A DNA stretch of 64,000 nucleotides from Mesorhizobium sp. GTDB taxonomy: Bacteria; Pseudomonadota; Alphaproteobacteria; Rhizobiales; Rhizobiaceae. Position 1 is the first letter of the stretch. Each line of letters starts with the position of its first letter. Under the pieces are notes generated by a model. That model did not search any database. It was given only the letters and a program-made list of their open reading frames with translations, and was not told where the DNA came from. The translations under genes and the position numbers were made by a program. The stretch covers positions 1 through 64,000 of the forward strand of contig SAQG01000037.1 of assembly GCA_004020315.1 (NCBI GenBank), in the 5' to 3' direction. Of the stretch, positions 33,541 to 40,053 are shown in pieces.

Positions 33541-34706
33541 TGGCCTCAATTCAAGTTGAAATCAATGATGGCCTGTCATCCTCAACGGCCATCAAAGGGC
33601 CGTGCAGCGTCGCCACAACGGCAAACATCACGCTTTCCGGTGAGCAGACCGTTGATGGCGTTGCTGTGGCCACCAGTGATCGCGTGCTGGTCAAGAATCA
33701 GACTTCGGCGTCAGAAAACGGAATCTATGTCGCCGATACCGGCACCTGGCGCAGGTCGAAGGATTTCAACAAGACGCGGGATGTTCGCAAGGGAACGATG
33801 GTCGTTGTCGCCGGCGGTACGCTTGGTTCCGGATTGTGGCAGATCACAACGGCTGACCCGATCTCTGTCGGGACGACGAATATTGCCTTCCAGCTGGTAA
33901 ACCCGGATTCTTCGACCTTCGTTACCCTGGCCGGCACGCAGACGCTTGAAAACAAGACGTTGACCAGCCCGACGATCAATACCCCGGCGCTCAACAATCC
34001 GACTCTGATACTCAAGCAGAGCGCCACGCCGACGCCGACCGCGGAAGGCGACTTGCAGTGGGACACTGACGACAACGTCCTGGTCGCTGGCGATGGCGCC
34101 GCCACAAAGCTTTTCGTTCCAATCCCGGCCAGCACTGCGGCCGGCGATATCGAGTATTTCACCGGAGCCAAAGTCAAGGCTAGGCTTGCCAAAGGCACCG
34201 CGGGCCAAACACTGCGCATGAATTCCGGCGCCACAGCACCTGAATGGGTCAGTATCACCGGTGCGCCAGATGCTGTCCTCGAAGATCAGAAGGCGTCCGC
34301 CACAGAAGGCGGCACTTTTACCTCCGGGGCTTGGCGCACGCGTGATCTGAATACAGAAGTGCGAGACCCTTCGTCGCTCGTCTCGATCGCCGCGAACGAG
34401 TTCACCCCGACAGTGGCGGGATGGGTGGAATGGACGGCGCCTGCAAGCAACGTCGGGCAGCACAAAACCAGGCTATTCAACGTTACCGATGCCACAGTGG
34501 CAGGGGTTGGCTCGTCGGAGCAGAGCGCCGGGAGTGCCGGTACGGCAACGAGGTCAGTCGGCGGCGCCCCTGTCGTTGCCGGGAAAGCCTACCGCATCGA
34601 ACACCAATGCAGCAGCACGGCAGCCACGCTTGGCTTGGGTCGGGCGGCAGGCTTCGCCAGCACGGTTGAAGTCTATACCCGCGTCCAGTTCTGGAGGACG
34701 GCATGA
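33540..34706 (+). CDS. Phage tail-fibre-like protein
   Basis: 388 residues. The N-terminal domain (VATTANITLSGEQTVDGVAV, DRVLVKNQTSASENGIYV, TGTWRRSKDF) is the typical anchoring part of proteobacterial phage tail fibres. It is followed by the repeat-bearing GTQTLENKTLTSPTINTPAL collar, a middle part with LRMNSGATAPEWVS as in many fibres, and a beta-rich C-terminal domain (WVEWTAPASNVGQHKTRLFN) likely to bind the receptor. Probably trimeric. It is the last gene of the coupled operon. In a satellite it could retarget helper virions; in a prophage remnant it is a survivor. Confidence 0.8.
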   Translation: MASIQVEINDGLSSSTAIKGPCSVATTANITLSGEQTVDGVAVATSDRVLVKNQTSASENGIYVADTGTWRRSKDFNKTRDVRKGTMVVVAGGTLGSGLWQITTADPISVGTTNIAFQLVNPDSSTFVTLAGTQTLENKTLTSPTINTPALNNPTLILKQSATPTPTAEGDLQWDTDDNVLVAGDGAATKLFVPIPASTAAGDIEYFTGAKVKARLAKGTAGQTLRMNSGATAPEWVSITGAPDAVLEDQKASATEGGTFTSGAWRTRDLNTEVRDPSSLVSIAANEFTPTVAGWVEWTAPASNVGQHKTRLFNVTDATVAGVGSSEQSAGSAGTATRSVGGAPVVAGKAYRIEHQCSSTAATLGLGRAAGFASTVEVYTRVQFWRTA

Positions 34707-34734
34707 AATACGCCCGCATATGTTGGTTTAGGGC

Positions 34735-35082
34735 TTATACCCCGCCAGAAGCACGGCGATTCACAATTCGAGTGATCGCGGCTTCCTCCACTCGCTTGTC
34801 TACGATGCGGTTGATGTCTTGCCACGTGGCGGGCCGGTAAACCCTTGAAATAACGTCTGCGACCTCAGATCGCTGACGGGCACAGGAAGCCTTGGCTGCG
34901 AGGGCTAAGTAGTAAGGATCTTCAGGCTGCCGCGCGAGCTCATCCGCTCTGGCAACAACACATTTGGCATACGGGCCGGCCGCCTCCCATAACTTGTCAG
35001 CTTTGGCATCTGCCTCTTGAGTGGGTGTTTGGCATCCCGCCAGGGCAAAGCACATGGCGATGGTTGCGGCAAACTTCTGCAT
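34735..35082 (-). CDS. Small lipoprotein
   Basis: 115 residues from the ATG at 35082, which follows a G-rich binding site. The signal peptide ends in the lipobox FALAGC, so Cys (about residue 17) is lipidated and the protein anchored to a membrane facing the periplasm. The mature part is helical (EADAKADKLWEAAGPYAK, ATWQDINRIVDKRVEEAAI). Its size and place behind the tail-fibre gene fit a spanin-like lysis lipoprotein, but it reads in the opposite direction and no holin or endolysin is present. Convergent with the operon. Confidence 0.65.
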   Translation of the reverse strand: MQKFAATIAMCFALAGCQTPTQEADAKADKLWEAAGPYAKCVVARADELARQPEDPYYLALAAKASCARQRSEVADVISRVYRPATWQDINRIVDKRVEEAAITRIVNRRASGGV

Positions 35083-35118
35083 AAACAATTCCCCCCCATT
35101 CGGGGGATCATGCCTTGC

Positions 35119-35427
35119 TTAGTCCACCATGTCACGCAGCGGCTTCCTGCGCTTAGGCGGCCGGTACTTCTCGACCAGCCTAACCTTGTCGGTGTCGACC
35201 GTCACAAGCGGTCCCATGGCGATTGTGACCCTGCCGCTTTCCTCGTCTATGCGCGTAACCTCGCCTAGCAGCTCGATCTGCTGGCCCTTCTTCACCTTCG
35301 TATGGTCGATGATCGAATGCGGGAAGTTGTAGCTCGGGATAGAAACGCTGACGAGATCCTCAGTGACCCGCCTCCGGACGGTGGCCGTGATCGCCACCAG
35401 ATCTCCAATCCCAATTCCCCGCGCCAT
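35119..35427 (-). CDS. Hypothetical protein with small beta-barrel character
   Basis: 102 residues. The sequence alternates short strands (IGDLVAITATVRRRVTEDL, QQIELLGEVTRIDEESGRV, VTIAMGPLVTVDTDKVRL) in the manner of an OB-like or Tudor-like barrel, with a basic Pro-rich tail (YRPPKRRKPLRD) that could bind nucleic acid. Similar short proteins occur in rhizobial prophages; I cannot assign a function. It lies between the lipoprotein and XRE genes, same strand. Confidence 0.55.
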   Translation of the reverse strand: MARGIGIGDLVAITATVRRRVTEDLVSVSIPSYNFPHSIIDHTKVKKGQQIELLGEVTRIDEESGRVTIAMGPLVTVDTDKVRLVEKYRPPKRRKPLRDMVD

Positions 35428-35498
35428 TCCATGAGTCTGGGGCGGGCGGCATTTTAATCAAGATGTCGCTAATATGCAGGCGCGGTCACGGTTGTCGG

Positions 35499-35732
35499 TC
35501 ATTTCCTCAATCTGACGCCTGGGCCTCCGTCGACCAACTCGCCGTCCGCCAAGAAGACGACGCCCGCGGCCTCAAGGGCGAGACAGAGCACCTGCAGCGT
35601 TGCGCTTCGCGGTTCCGATCCCCCGCCTTCAAACACCCGGATAGTAGCGACACCGATCGCCGCCGCGTCGGCTAGCTGCTGCTGCGACCAGCCAATTAGC
35701 GCTCGGGCGGCACGGCACTGTTCACGCGTCAT
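35499..35732 (-). CDS. XRE-family transcription regulator
   Basis: 77 residues, one Cro/CI-type helix-turn-helix: REQCRAARALIGWSQQQLAD, then IGVATIRVFEGG and a C-terminal LEAAGVVFLADGELVDGGPG strand pair. This compact form is common in rhizobial genomes and prophages. A GGGGAT site lies ten bases before the ATG. Divergent from the Tat-protein gene, it is a candidate repressor of that gene or of the whole island. Confidence 0.8.
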   Translation of the reverse strand: MTREQCRAARALIGWSQQQLADAAAIGVATIRVFEGGGSEPRSATLQVLCLALEAAGVVFLADGELVDGGPGVRLRK

Positions 35733-35852
35733 TAATCATCCCCATTATTTTCAGTAGAACTATATGAAATATATTGACACAAAGTGAATGACGCAGCAAC
35801 TTCGCTAGCGCCGCCAACAATCTCGTTGTCGATCCCAAAGGGGGAAATATCA
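35733..35852. promoter_or_regulatory. Divergent control region, XRE / Tat-protein genes
   Basis: A strikingly AT-rich 40 bp (about 35745-35790) against a GC-rich background. It contains CTATATGAAATATATTG, a near-palindrome suitable for a Cro-like dimer, and TTGACA at 35774-35779; a matching -10 box is not obvious. AGGGGGAAAT precedes the ATG at 35853. Confidence 0.5.
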
Positions 35853-36590
35853 ATGCCGAACACACATGTTCGGGCTGCCGCCGAAGGCATGCCCGATGTC
35901 AACCGCCGCCGCCTTCTCAACCTGACCGGGGCGGGGCTCGCTCTCGCCGCCACCGCTGCCACCGTGCGCAATGTCTCGGCCGCGCCGATCGACGCCCCTG
36001 CCGAGCATCCCGACGCCGCGCTGTTCCAGCTCGAACAAGAAATGGAGGAAGCCCACGCTCGGATGGAAAGGGCGTCAAAGGCCAACACCAGAGTCAGCAG
36101 AAAAATTGAAGCCCTGCTGCCACCAAGGCCGATTCATCCACGCGACTGGGAAAAACAAAAGTCGAAAATGCCGGCTCATCTGAAGCAACAATGGGATGAT
36201 GGGCTTAAAAACGTGCTCTTCGCTGATATAGCCAAGAGGGACTGGCAGTCGGAACCGGTACGCGCATGGTTCGAGGCGATCGATAGAGAAAAAGCGCAGG
36301 TCCAAGCCTCGTGGGACGAATGGAAAGCCCTGAAAGACGAGCGGTACCGTGAGCGCAACTATGACGCCCTGGAAGAGGCATTCAACACATGCGTCAGCGA
36401 GGTTGACGAGTTCACCAAGCGTATCTGCTCAATCCCGGCCCACACCTTCGAGGGCATGGCGGTGAAGCTGCGCGCCCATGTCAGGTCTGGGGGCGAGATC
36501 GAGAAAGAGGAAATGTATCTGGACGATTACGCCCTGGCCTCGATCGCCGCCGATATCAGGCGCCTTGCAACCGCCGGCGGTGCCGCATGA
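35853..36590 (+). CDS. Tat-exported hypothetical protein
   Basis: 245 residues from the ATG at 35853, which has GGGGGAAAT in front; the reading is open to 35784. A twin-arginine signal is plain: NRRRLLNLTGAGLALAATAA, cleavage near VSAAP (about residue 46). The mature protein is long-helical and charged with no cysteine-rich or cofactor motif (EEAHARMERASKANTRVSR, WDEWKALKDERYRERNYD). Tat export of an apparently cofactor-free helical protein is unusual; it may fold before export or travel with a partner. Coupled to the next gene by ATGA. Confidence 0.65.
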   Translation: MPNTHVRAAAEGMPDVNRRRLLNLTGAGLALAATAATVRNVSAAPIDAPAEHPDAALFQLEQEMEEAHARMERASKANTRVSRKIEALLPPRPIHPRDWEKQKSKMPAHLKQQWDDGLKNVLFADIAKRDWQSEPVRAWFEAIDREKAQVQASWDEWKALKDERYRERNYDALEEAFNTCVSEVDEFTKRICSIPAHTFEGMAVKLRAHVRSGGEIEKEEMYLDDYALASIAADIRRLATAGGAA

Positions 36591-36889
36591 ACGCGCTTAC
36601 TTCCGCCCCGACCGTTGAACCGTTCTGCGTCTCTGACACGTTCATCACCGGCGCTGGCCCGCTCCAGTTCATGGGCGACAATCTCAGGCTGACGCTGCAT
36701 GTTTTGCAACGCTCGACCTATGACGGCGGCACGGAAAACGCCGTGGTTTCAAAGATCGTTGGAAGTCGCGCCGACATGCTGAGAATCGCGGCCGCGATTC
36801 TCAGTGCTTGCAACTCCCGATCAACACCAGCGGATAAAGTGGTGGAAAACTTCATGGAGTTTCTTGAGGGGCCTACGGGACGGCACTGA
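36587..36889 (+). CDS. Hypothetical protein coupled to the Tat substrate
   Basis: 100 residues from an ATG overlapping the previous stop. No signal peptide. The sequence (FITGAGPLQFMGDNLRLTLH, VVSKIVGSRADMLRIAAAIL) suggests a small alpha/beta domain. Similar proteins beside Tat-signal genes in rhizobial islands may exist, but I do not recognise the family. A terminator-like hairpin follows 28 bp later. Confidence 0.5.
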   Translation: MNALTSAPTVEPFCVSDTFITGAGPLQFMGDNLRLTLHVLQRSTYDGGTENAVVSKIVGSRADMLRIAAAILSACNSRSTPADKVVENFMEFLEGPTGRH

Positions 36890-36917
36890 AACCGACCCTG
36901 GACGGGGGGAACTGCTA

Positions 36918-36946
36918 AGCCCGCTGCCTAACGGTGGCGGGCTTTC
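36918..36946 (+). terminator. Terminator-like hairpin
   Basis: AGCCCGC (36918-36924) pairs perfectly with GCGGGCT (36937-36943) across a 12-base loop. The T-run after it is short (TTCG), so termination may be partial. Confidence 0.5.
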
Positions 36947-37117
36947 GCCTACCTGTCCCAGCACGCGTTCTTTAATAGGTGGCTCTCCGAGCGCCTTTCC
37001 TCCTTGTCCGGGAATGGCGACTGAAATTCGCGGATGACGCGCTGCTCCGTCTCTTTTGACATCTGGAGACGAGAGTCCTGGGGCTGCCCTGCAGTTTCCT
37101 TTTCCGGACGTAGCTGG

Positions 37118-37969
37118 TCAGACATGGTCGACCTCTCTGTTCAGGTGTTCAGGATAGTAGTGCTTCCGCTTTATCCAGCGAAAATTCTCGAATGGCGTAA
37201 TGGTTGCAACATCAATGTCGCCGGACACGTACTCCGGCACGGCGCGAAAGCGAAAGACCTTTTTCGTCAGATCTGCAAGAAATTCGGTCAAGTCGATTGC
37301 GTCCTGTATTGGCATCACAGGTGACAACAGTGGGAGATACAACTCGGGCGCGACGCTCTTGTATAGGTCTGGGTGGCTGTCGGGTGTCACTCCGTTGTCC
37401 ATCAGTATTTTCTCAAGCTTCCATCCAAATCCGTTAATAAGCCGTTGGATCGGATCGGGTTGACCGCCGTAGTAGATGCCGACCTGGCCGGTACCAGCTC
37501 GTAGCTCAGGCTCCTCGATCTTGCCCTGAAACACCCGCAGACGCCATAACTCTGGAAACATTTCGCCAGCTGAGTAGCCACCGATCCAGAGCTCGAAACC
37601 GCCATCAAAGCCTTCGATCTTCCCAAACGCCTCCGAGTACTTCTCCTCGAGAAAGAATTTGTGCGCAGCGGCGACAACCTCTTTCATGGTGTACTTTCCA
37701 GGCAAAGCTAGGTCACCACCTTCCGCGATCATCCTTCGGAACTGCTTCGCTAGCATAGCGATCGAAGCTTGCCCGAAATTGCCTAGGCCGCTGGTCATGG
37801 CCATGATCGGAAATTCACGATGCAACTGGAACAGTTTATTCCCATGCCGATAGACTTGTTGGATCGGAACGCCGTCGCCGTCTTTCTCGCCCAGCCCGTC
37901 AAACGACGTCGCGCTGTCCGCTGCAAAAACCATGCATTCGTTTACTTTGACGCAAACGCAAACCGTCAT
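37118..37969 (-). CDS. Proteasome-fold Ntn-hydrolase-like protein
   Basis: 283 residues. The N-terminus MTVCVCVKVNECMVFAADSA matches the first strands of proteasome beta subunits and HslV. After removal of Met, Thr becomes residue 1 with no propeptide, Asp falls exactly at 17 (AADSA) and Lys in GNKLFQL can serve as the Lys33 equivalent after an 11-residue insertion; IMAMTSGLGNFGQASI then fits the strand and helix of the fold. The remaining about 150 residues are specific to this protein. A very strong AAGGAGG lies before the ATG. It probably is a peptidase or amidase with a Thr nucleophile. It is the last gene before attR and looks like cargo. No unfoldase partner (ClpX/HslU/Mpa type) is in the island. 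Confidence 0.7.
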   Translation of the reverse strand: MTVCVCVKVNECMVFAADSATSFDGLGEKDGDGVPIQQVYRHGNKLFQLHREFPIMAMTSGLGNFGQASIAMLAKQFRRMIAEGGDLALPGKYTMKEVVAAAHKFFLEEKYSEAFGKIEGFDGGFELWIGGYSAGEMFPELWRLRVFQGKIEEPELRAGTGQVGIYYGGQPDPIQRLINGFGWKLEKILMDNGVTPDSHPDLYKSVAPELYLPLLSPVMPIQDAIDLTEFLADLTKKVFRFRAVPEYVSGDIDVATITPFENFRWIKRKHYYPEHLNREVDHV

Positions 37970-38055
37970 GATCGATCCCCCTCCTTTCAGAAAGGCTCCG
38001 ATTCCGTCGATGTGTCAACTTTGCGGCTACAACAGTGCAGGGGGAGAATCGCATC

Positions 38056-38075
38056 TGTAGCCCCCTATGTAGCCC
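38056..38075. promoter_or_regulatory. Candidate integrase arm-type sites, right end
   Basis: TGTAGCCC at 38056-38063 and again at 38068-38075, the inverted form of GGGCTACA, lying 60-80 bp inside the right att site. Same spacing range as the pair at 25754-25772. They also sit in the leader of the 37118 gene. Confidence 0.6.
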
Positions 38076-38134
38076 TGAAGCTAGTTCGCCAGATTGGCGA
38101 AGGCACCGAATGTCAGCTAAGTCTTTGAAATTGT

Positions 38135-38209
38135 TGGCTCCCCGGGCCGGATTCGAACCAGCGACCAACCGGTTAACAGCCGGTTGCTCTACCACTGAGC
38201 TACCGGGGA
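38135..38209 (-). tRNA. tRNA-Asn (GTT), island attachment site
   Basis: A 75-nt cloverleaf with 7-bp acceptor stem (TCCCCGG/CCGGGGA), D arm GCTCAGTGGTAGAGC, anticodon arm ACCGG-CTGTTAA-CCGGT with anticodon GTT, T arm with GGTTCGAATCC, discriminator G and encoded CCA. The 48 nt at the 3' side form the att core shared with 25576-25623, so the gene was kept whole by the integration. Confidence 0.97.
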
Positions 38210-38430
38210 ACAGAGGCTCTCATGTGAGTGGCGCAGCCTATAGCAAACCCGTTTCGGCTTTGCAAAGAAGCATTTCGTATTTTTCGGCGCTTTTTCGCGC
38301 CACGATTTCTCGCAATCATGTGCCCGCGTCCTCATATGAGCCGTCTGACGGGGTGCGCGGAACCGAAAACGCGGTTGCGGCTTTCGTCAGCTGATGCTTT
38401 TACTTTGCCCGAACGGACCACTAACCCGAC

Positions 38431-38691
38431 ATGAGCGCAGCAAGCCACAACCATCCACCAGCACGGAAAATATCGGTCTTCGGCCGTCAGTTCACCATGC
38501 CGCGCTCGCGCGGCCTCAGGATTGCGATCGGCGTTGTGCTGATCTTCGGCGGCATTCTCGGCTTCCTGCCGATCCTGGGCTTCTGGATGATTCCGATCGG
38601 ATTGCTGGTGCTCTCCTACGAGTTTGCCTTGGTGCGCCGCCACCGGCGCCGGCTCGTCGTGTGGTGGGAGCGGCGGCGGCGGCCGAACTGA
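38431..38691 (+). CDS. Small conserved membrane protein
   Basis: 86 residues with two hydrophobic segments (LRIAIGVVLIFGGILGFLPI and WMIPIGLLVLSYEFAL) joined by a GF turn, and a very basic C-terminus (RRHRRRLVVWWERRRR). By the positive-inside rule the tail is cytoplasmic. Proteins of this kind are widespread in rhizobia, function unknown. It is the first core gene right of the island. Confidence 0.7.
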   Translation: MSAASHNHPPARKISVFGRQFTMPRSRGLRIAIGVVLIFGGILGFLPILGFWMIPIGLLVLSYEFALVRRHRRRLVVWWERRRRPN

Positions 38692-39016
38692 CGGGCTTGC
38701 ACCGCGTGGCAAGCCTCTGTGAAGGGGCGTCTTCCGTTTCGGCTCAACTGGCTAATGTCTGGAGCGCTTTTCCCGGCCCTCGCAATTCTCCTTCAGAAAG
38801 GCGGACTTGCTGCTTACCTGACGTAAGGTCCAGGCCCGGCTTTCTTTGCCATATTCCGTACTTAACAGTTAACTAATATCTTAATTGCAGCATGCGTATC
38901 GACGATTCGATGCGTGGCCATCATGGCGAGGGGAAACCGTCCGGAATGCACCATGGCCGCTTGACGGCATTTTCGCCGCAACCTATTGGAACCGGGTGGA
39001 ACGCCGGGAGCAATGA
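38692..39016. other. Intergenic, no gene seen
   Basis: About 325 bp between the membrane protein and tRNA-Cys. An AT-rich patch near 38855-38885 may carry the tRNA promoter. Nothing else stands out. Confidence 0.5.
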
Positions 39017-39090
39017 GGCCTCGTGGCGGAGTGGTTACGCAGAGGACTGCAAATCCTTGCACCCCGGTTCGATTCCGGGCGAGGCCTCCA
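39017..39090 (+). tRNA. tRNA-Cys (GCA)
   Basis: 74-nt cloverleaf: acceptor GGCCTCG/CGAGGCC, anticodon loop ACTGCAAAT with anticodon GCA, T arm GGTTCGATTCC, discriminator T and encoded CCA. No att-like repeat is attached to it. Confidence 0.96.
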
Positions 39091-39197
39091 AATGCCCAAG
39101 CTCCCGCGCACCAGCGCCAGAGGGCTTGAGTTCCGGTCGAAATAAGCCGCGGTTTTGGCGCGGCAAGCAGATTGGTTTTGAGCGGATTGGTTGGAAC

Positions 39198-39866
39198 ATG
39201 AGCGCTGATTTTGCCGAACGTCGGGTGAAAATGGTCGATGGCCAGATTCGCACCACCGACGTTACCAGCGCGCCGCTGCTCGAGGCGATGCTTGTCGTGC
39301 CGCGCGAGGCCTTTGTCGCTCCCGGCCAGCGCGATCTAGCCTATATCGACGAGGACATCCGCATCGCCAGTGGAGCGGATGGTCCACGCTATCTCATGGA
39401 GCCTTCGCCGCTGGCCAAGCTGATGCAGCTGGCCGAGATCGGCCCTGGCGATTCGGCGCTCGATGTCGGCTGCGGCACCGGCTATGCGGCGGCGATCCTG
39501 TCGCGGCTGACAAAGTCGGTCGTTGCGCTGGAAAGCGATCCGGCATTGGCCGAGACCGCCATGTCAACGCTTTCGGCGCTGGGCTGCGACAATGTCAGCG
39601 TGGTCAAGGGACCGCTGCCGGAAGGCCATGCCGCGGGAGCACCCTACGATGTCATTTTCATCGGCGGCAGCGTGGAGAAGGTGCCGGAGTCGCTGCTCGA
39701 TCAGCTTGCGGAAGGCGGTCGGCTCGTCGCCGTCGAAGGGCAGGGGAATTCGGGTGTGGCCCGATTGTTTCTGAAAACAGGGGGGGTTGTAACCGGAAGA
39801 GGCGCATTTAATGCGGCAATTAAGCCACTACCGGGATTCGAACGTATTCGTGCGTTTGAGTTCTGA
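39198..39866 (+). CDS. pcm: Protein-L-isoaspartate O-methyltransferase family protein
   Basis: 222 residues. The N-terminal RRVKMVDGQIRTTDVTSAPL and MEPSPLAKLMQLAEI precede the SAM-binding motif ALDVGCGTGYAAAIL (about residue 88) and a following acidic strand end, ALESD. PCMT enzymes repair isoaspartyl residues in aged proteins. This alphaproteobacterial branch, located just before tolC in rhizobia, lacks part of the canonical active-site segment and may have another substrate. The start at 39198 is chosen from the family N-terminus; upstream reading passes through the tRNA-Cys. Confidence 0.88.
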   Translation: MSADFAERRVKMVDGQIRTTDVTSAPLLEAMLVVPREAFVAPGQRDLAYIDEDIRIASGADGPRYLMEPSPLAKLMQLAEIGPGDSALDVGCGTGYAAAILSRLTKSVVALESDPALAETAMSTLSALGCDNVSVVKGPLPEGHAAGAPYDVIFIGGSVEKVPESLLDQLAEGGRLVAVEGQGNSGVARLFLKTGGVVTGRGAFNAAIKPLPGFERIRAFEF

Positions 39867-39980
39867 GTGATTTTGGCTTGCAGCAAACGCGTTGTCATGT
39901 TCGCTTGCGCTTGAACAATCGTTGCTGATCCGCACAACCGGGGTGTTCTTTTTGGGGGCTGACAGCAGGGAACCTGAAAC

Positions 39981-40024
39981 ACACCGCGCCGGCTGCTCGA
40001 ATGAGAGAAGCCGGCGCGGTGTGG
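39981..40024. other. 15-bp perfect inverted repeat before tolC
   Basis: CACACCGCGCCGGCT (39981-39995) and its exact complement at 40010-40024, loop 14 nt. GGGAAC and GTTCCC add weaker outer pairing. No T-run follows; the hairpin ends 29 bp before the tolC start. It may end the pcm transcript or shape the tolC leader. Confidence 0.7.
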
Positions 40025-40053
40025 TTCCCATGCAAAACGAATGAGGGAATAAC

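Larger units (their letters stand above)
25576..38182. mobile_element. tRNA-Asn genomic island, candidate phage satellite or reduced prophage
   Basis: The element is bounded by 48-bp direct repeats and carries its integrase next to attL, reading inward. One unit is 12,559 bp. It holds integrase, AlpA-like regulator, a RepA-like ATPase with an iteron-like array, a coupled phage-type operon ending in a tail-fibre gene, an XRE regulator and cargo at the right end. Terminase large subunit, portal, major capsid and tail tube genes are absent. P4-type integrase, AlpA and own replication module in about 12 kb is the layout of phage satellites, but a decayed prophage is equally possible. The right att site keeps the tRNA gene intact, as usual for this integrase group. 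Confidence 0.85.

Noticed and set aside
39017-39090. tRNA-Cys checked as a second island border
   Set aside because: No duplicated 3' end or integrase is associated with it in this window.
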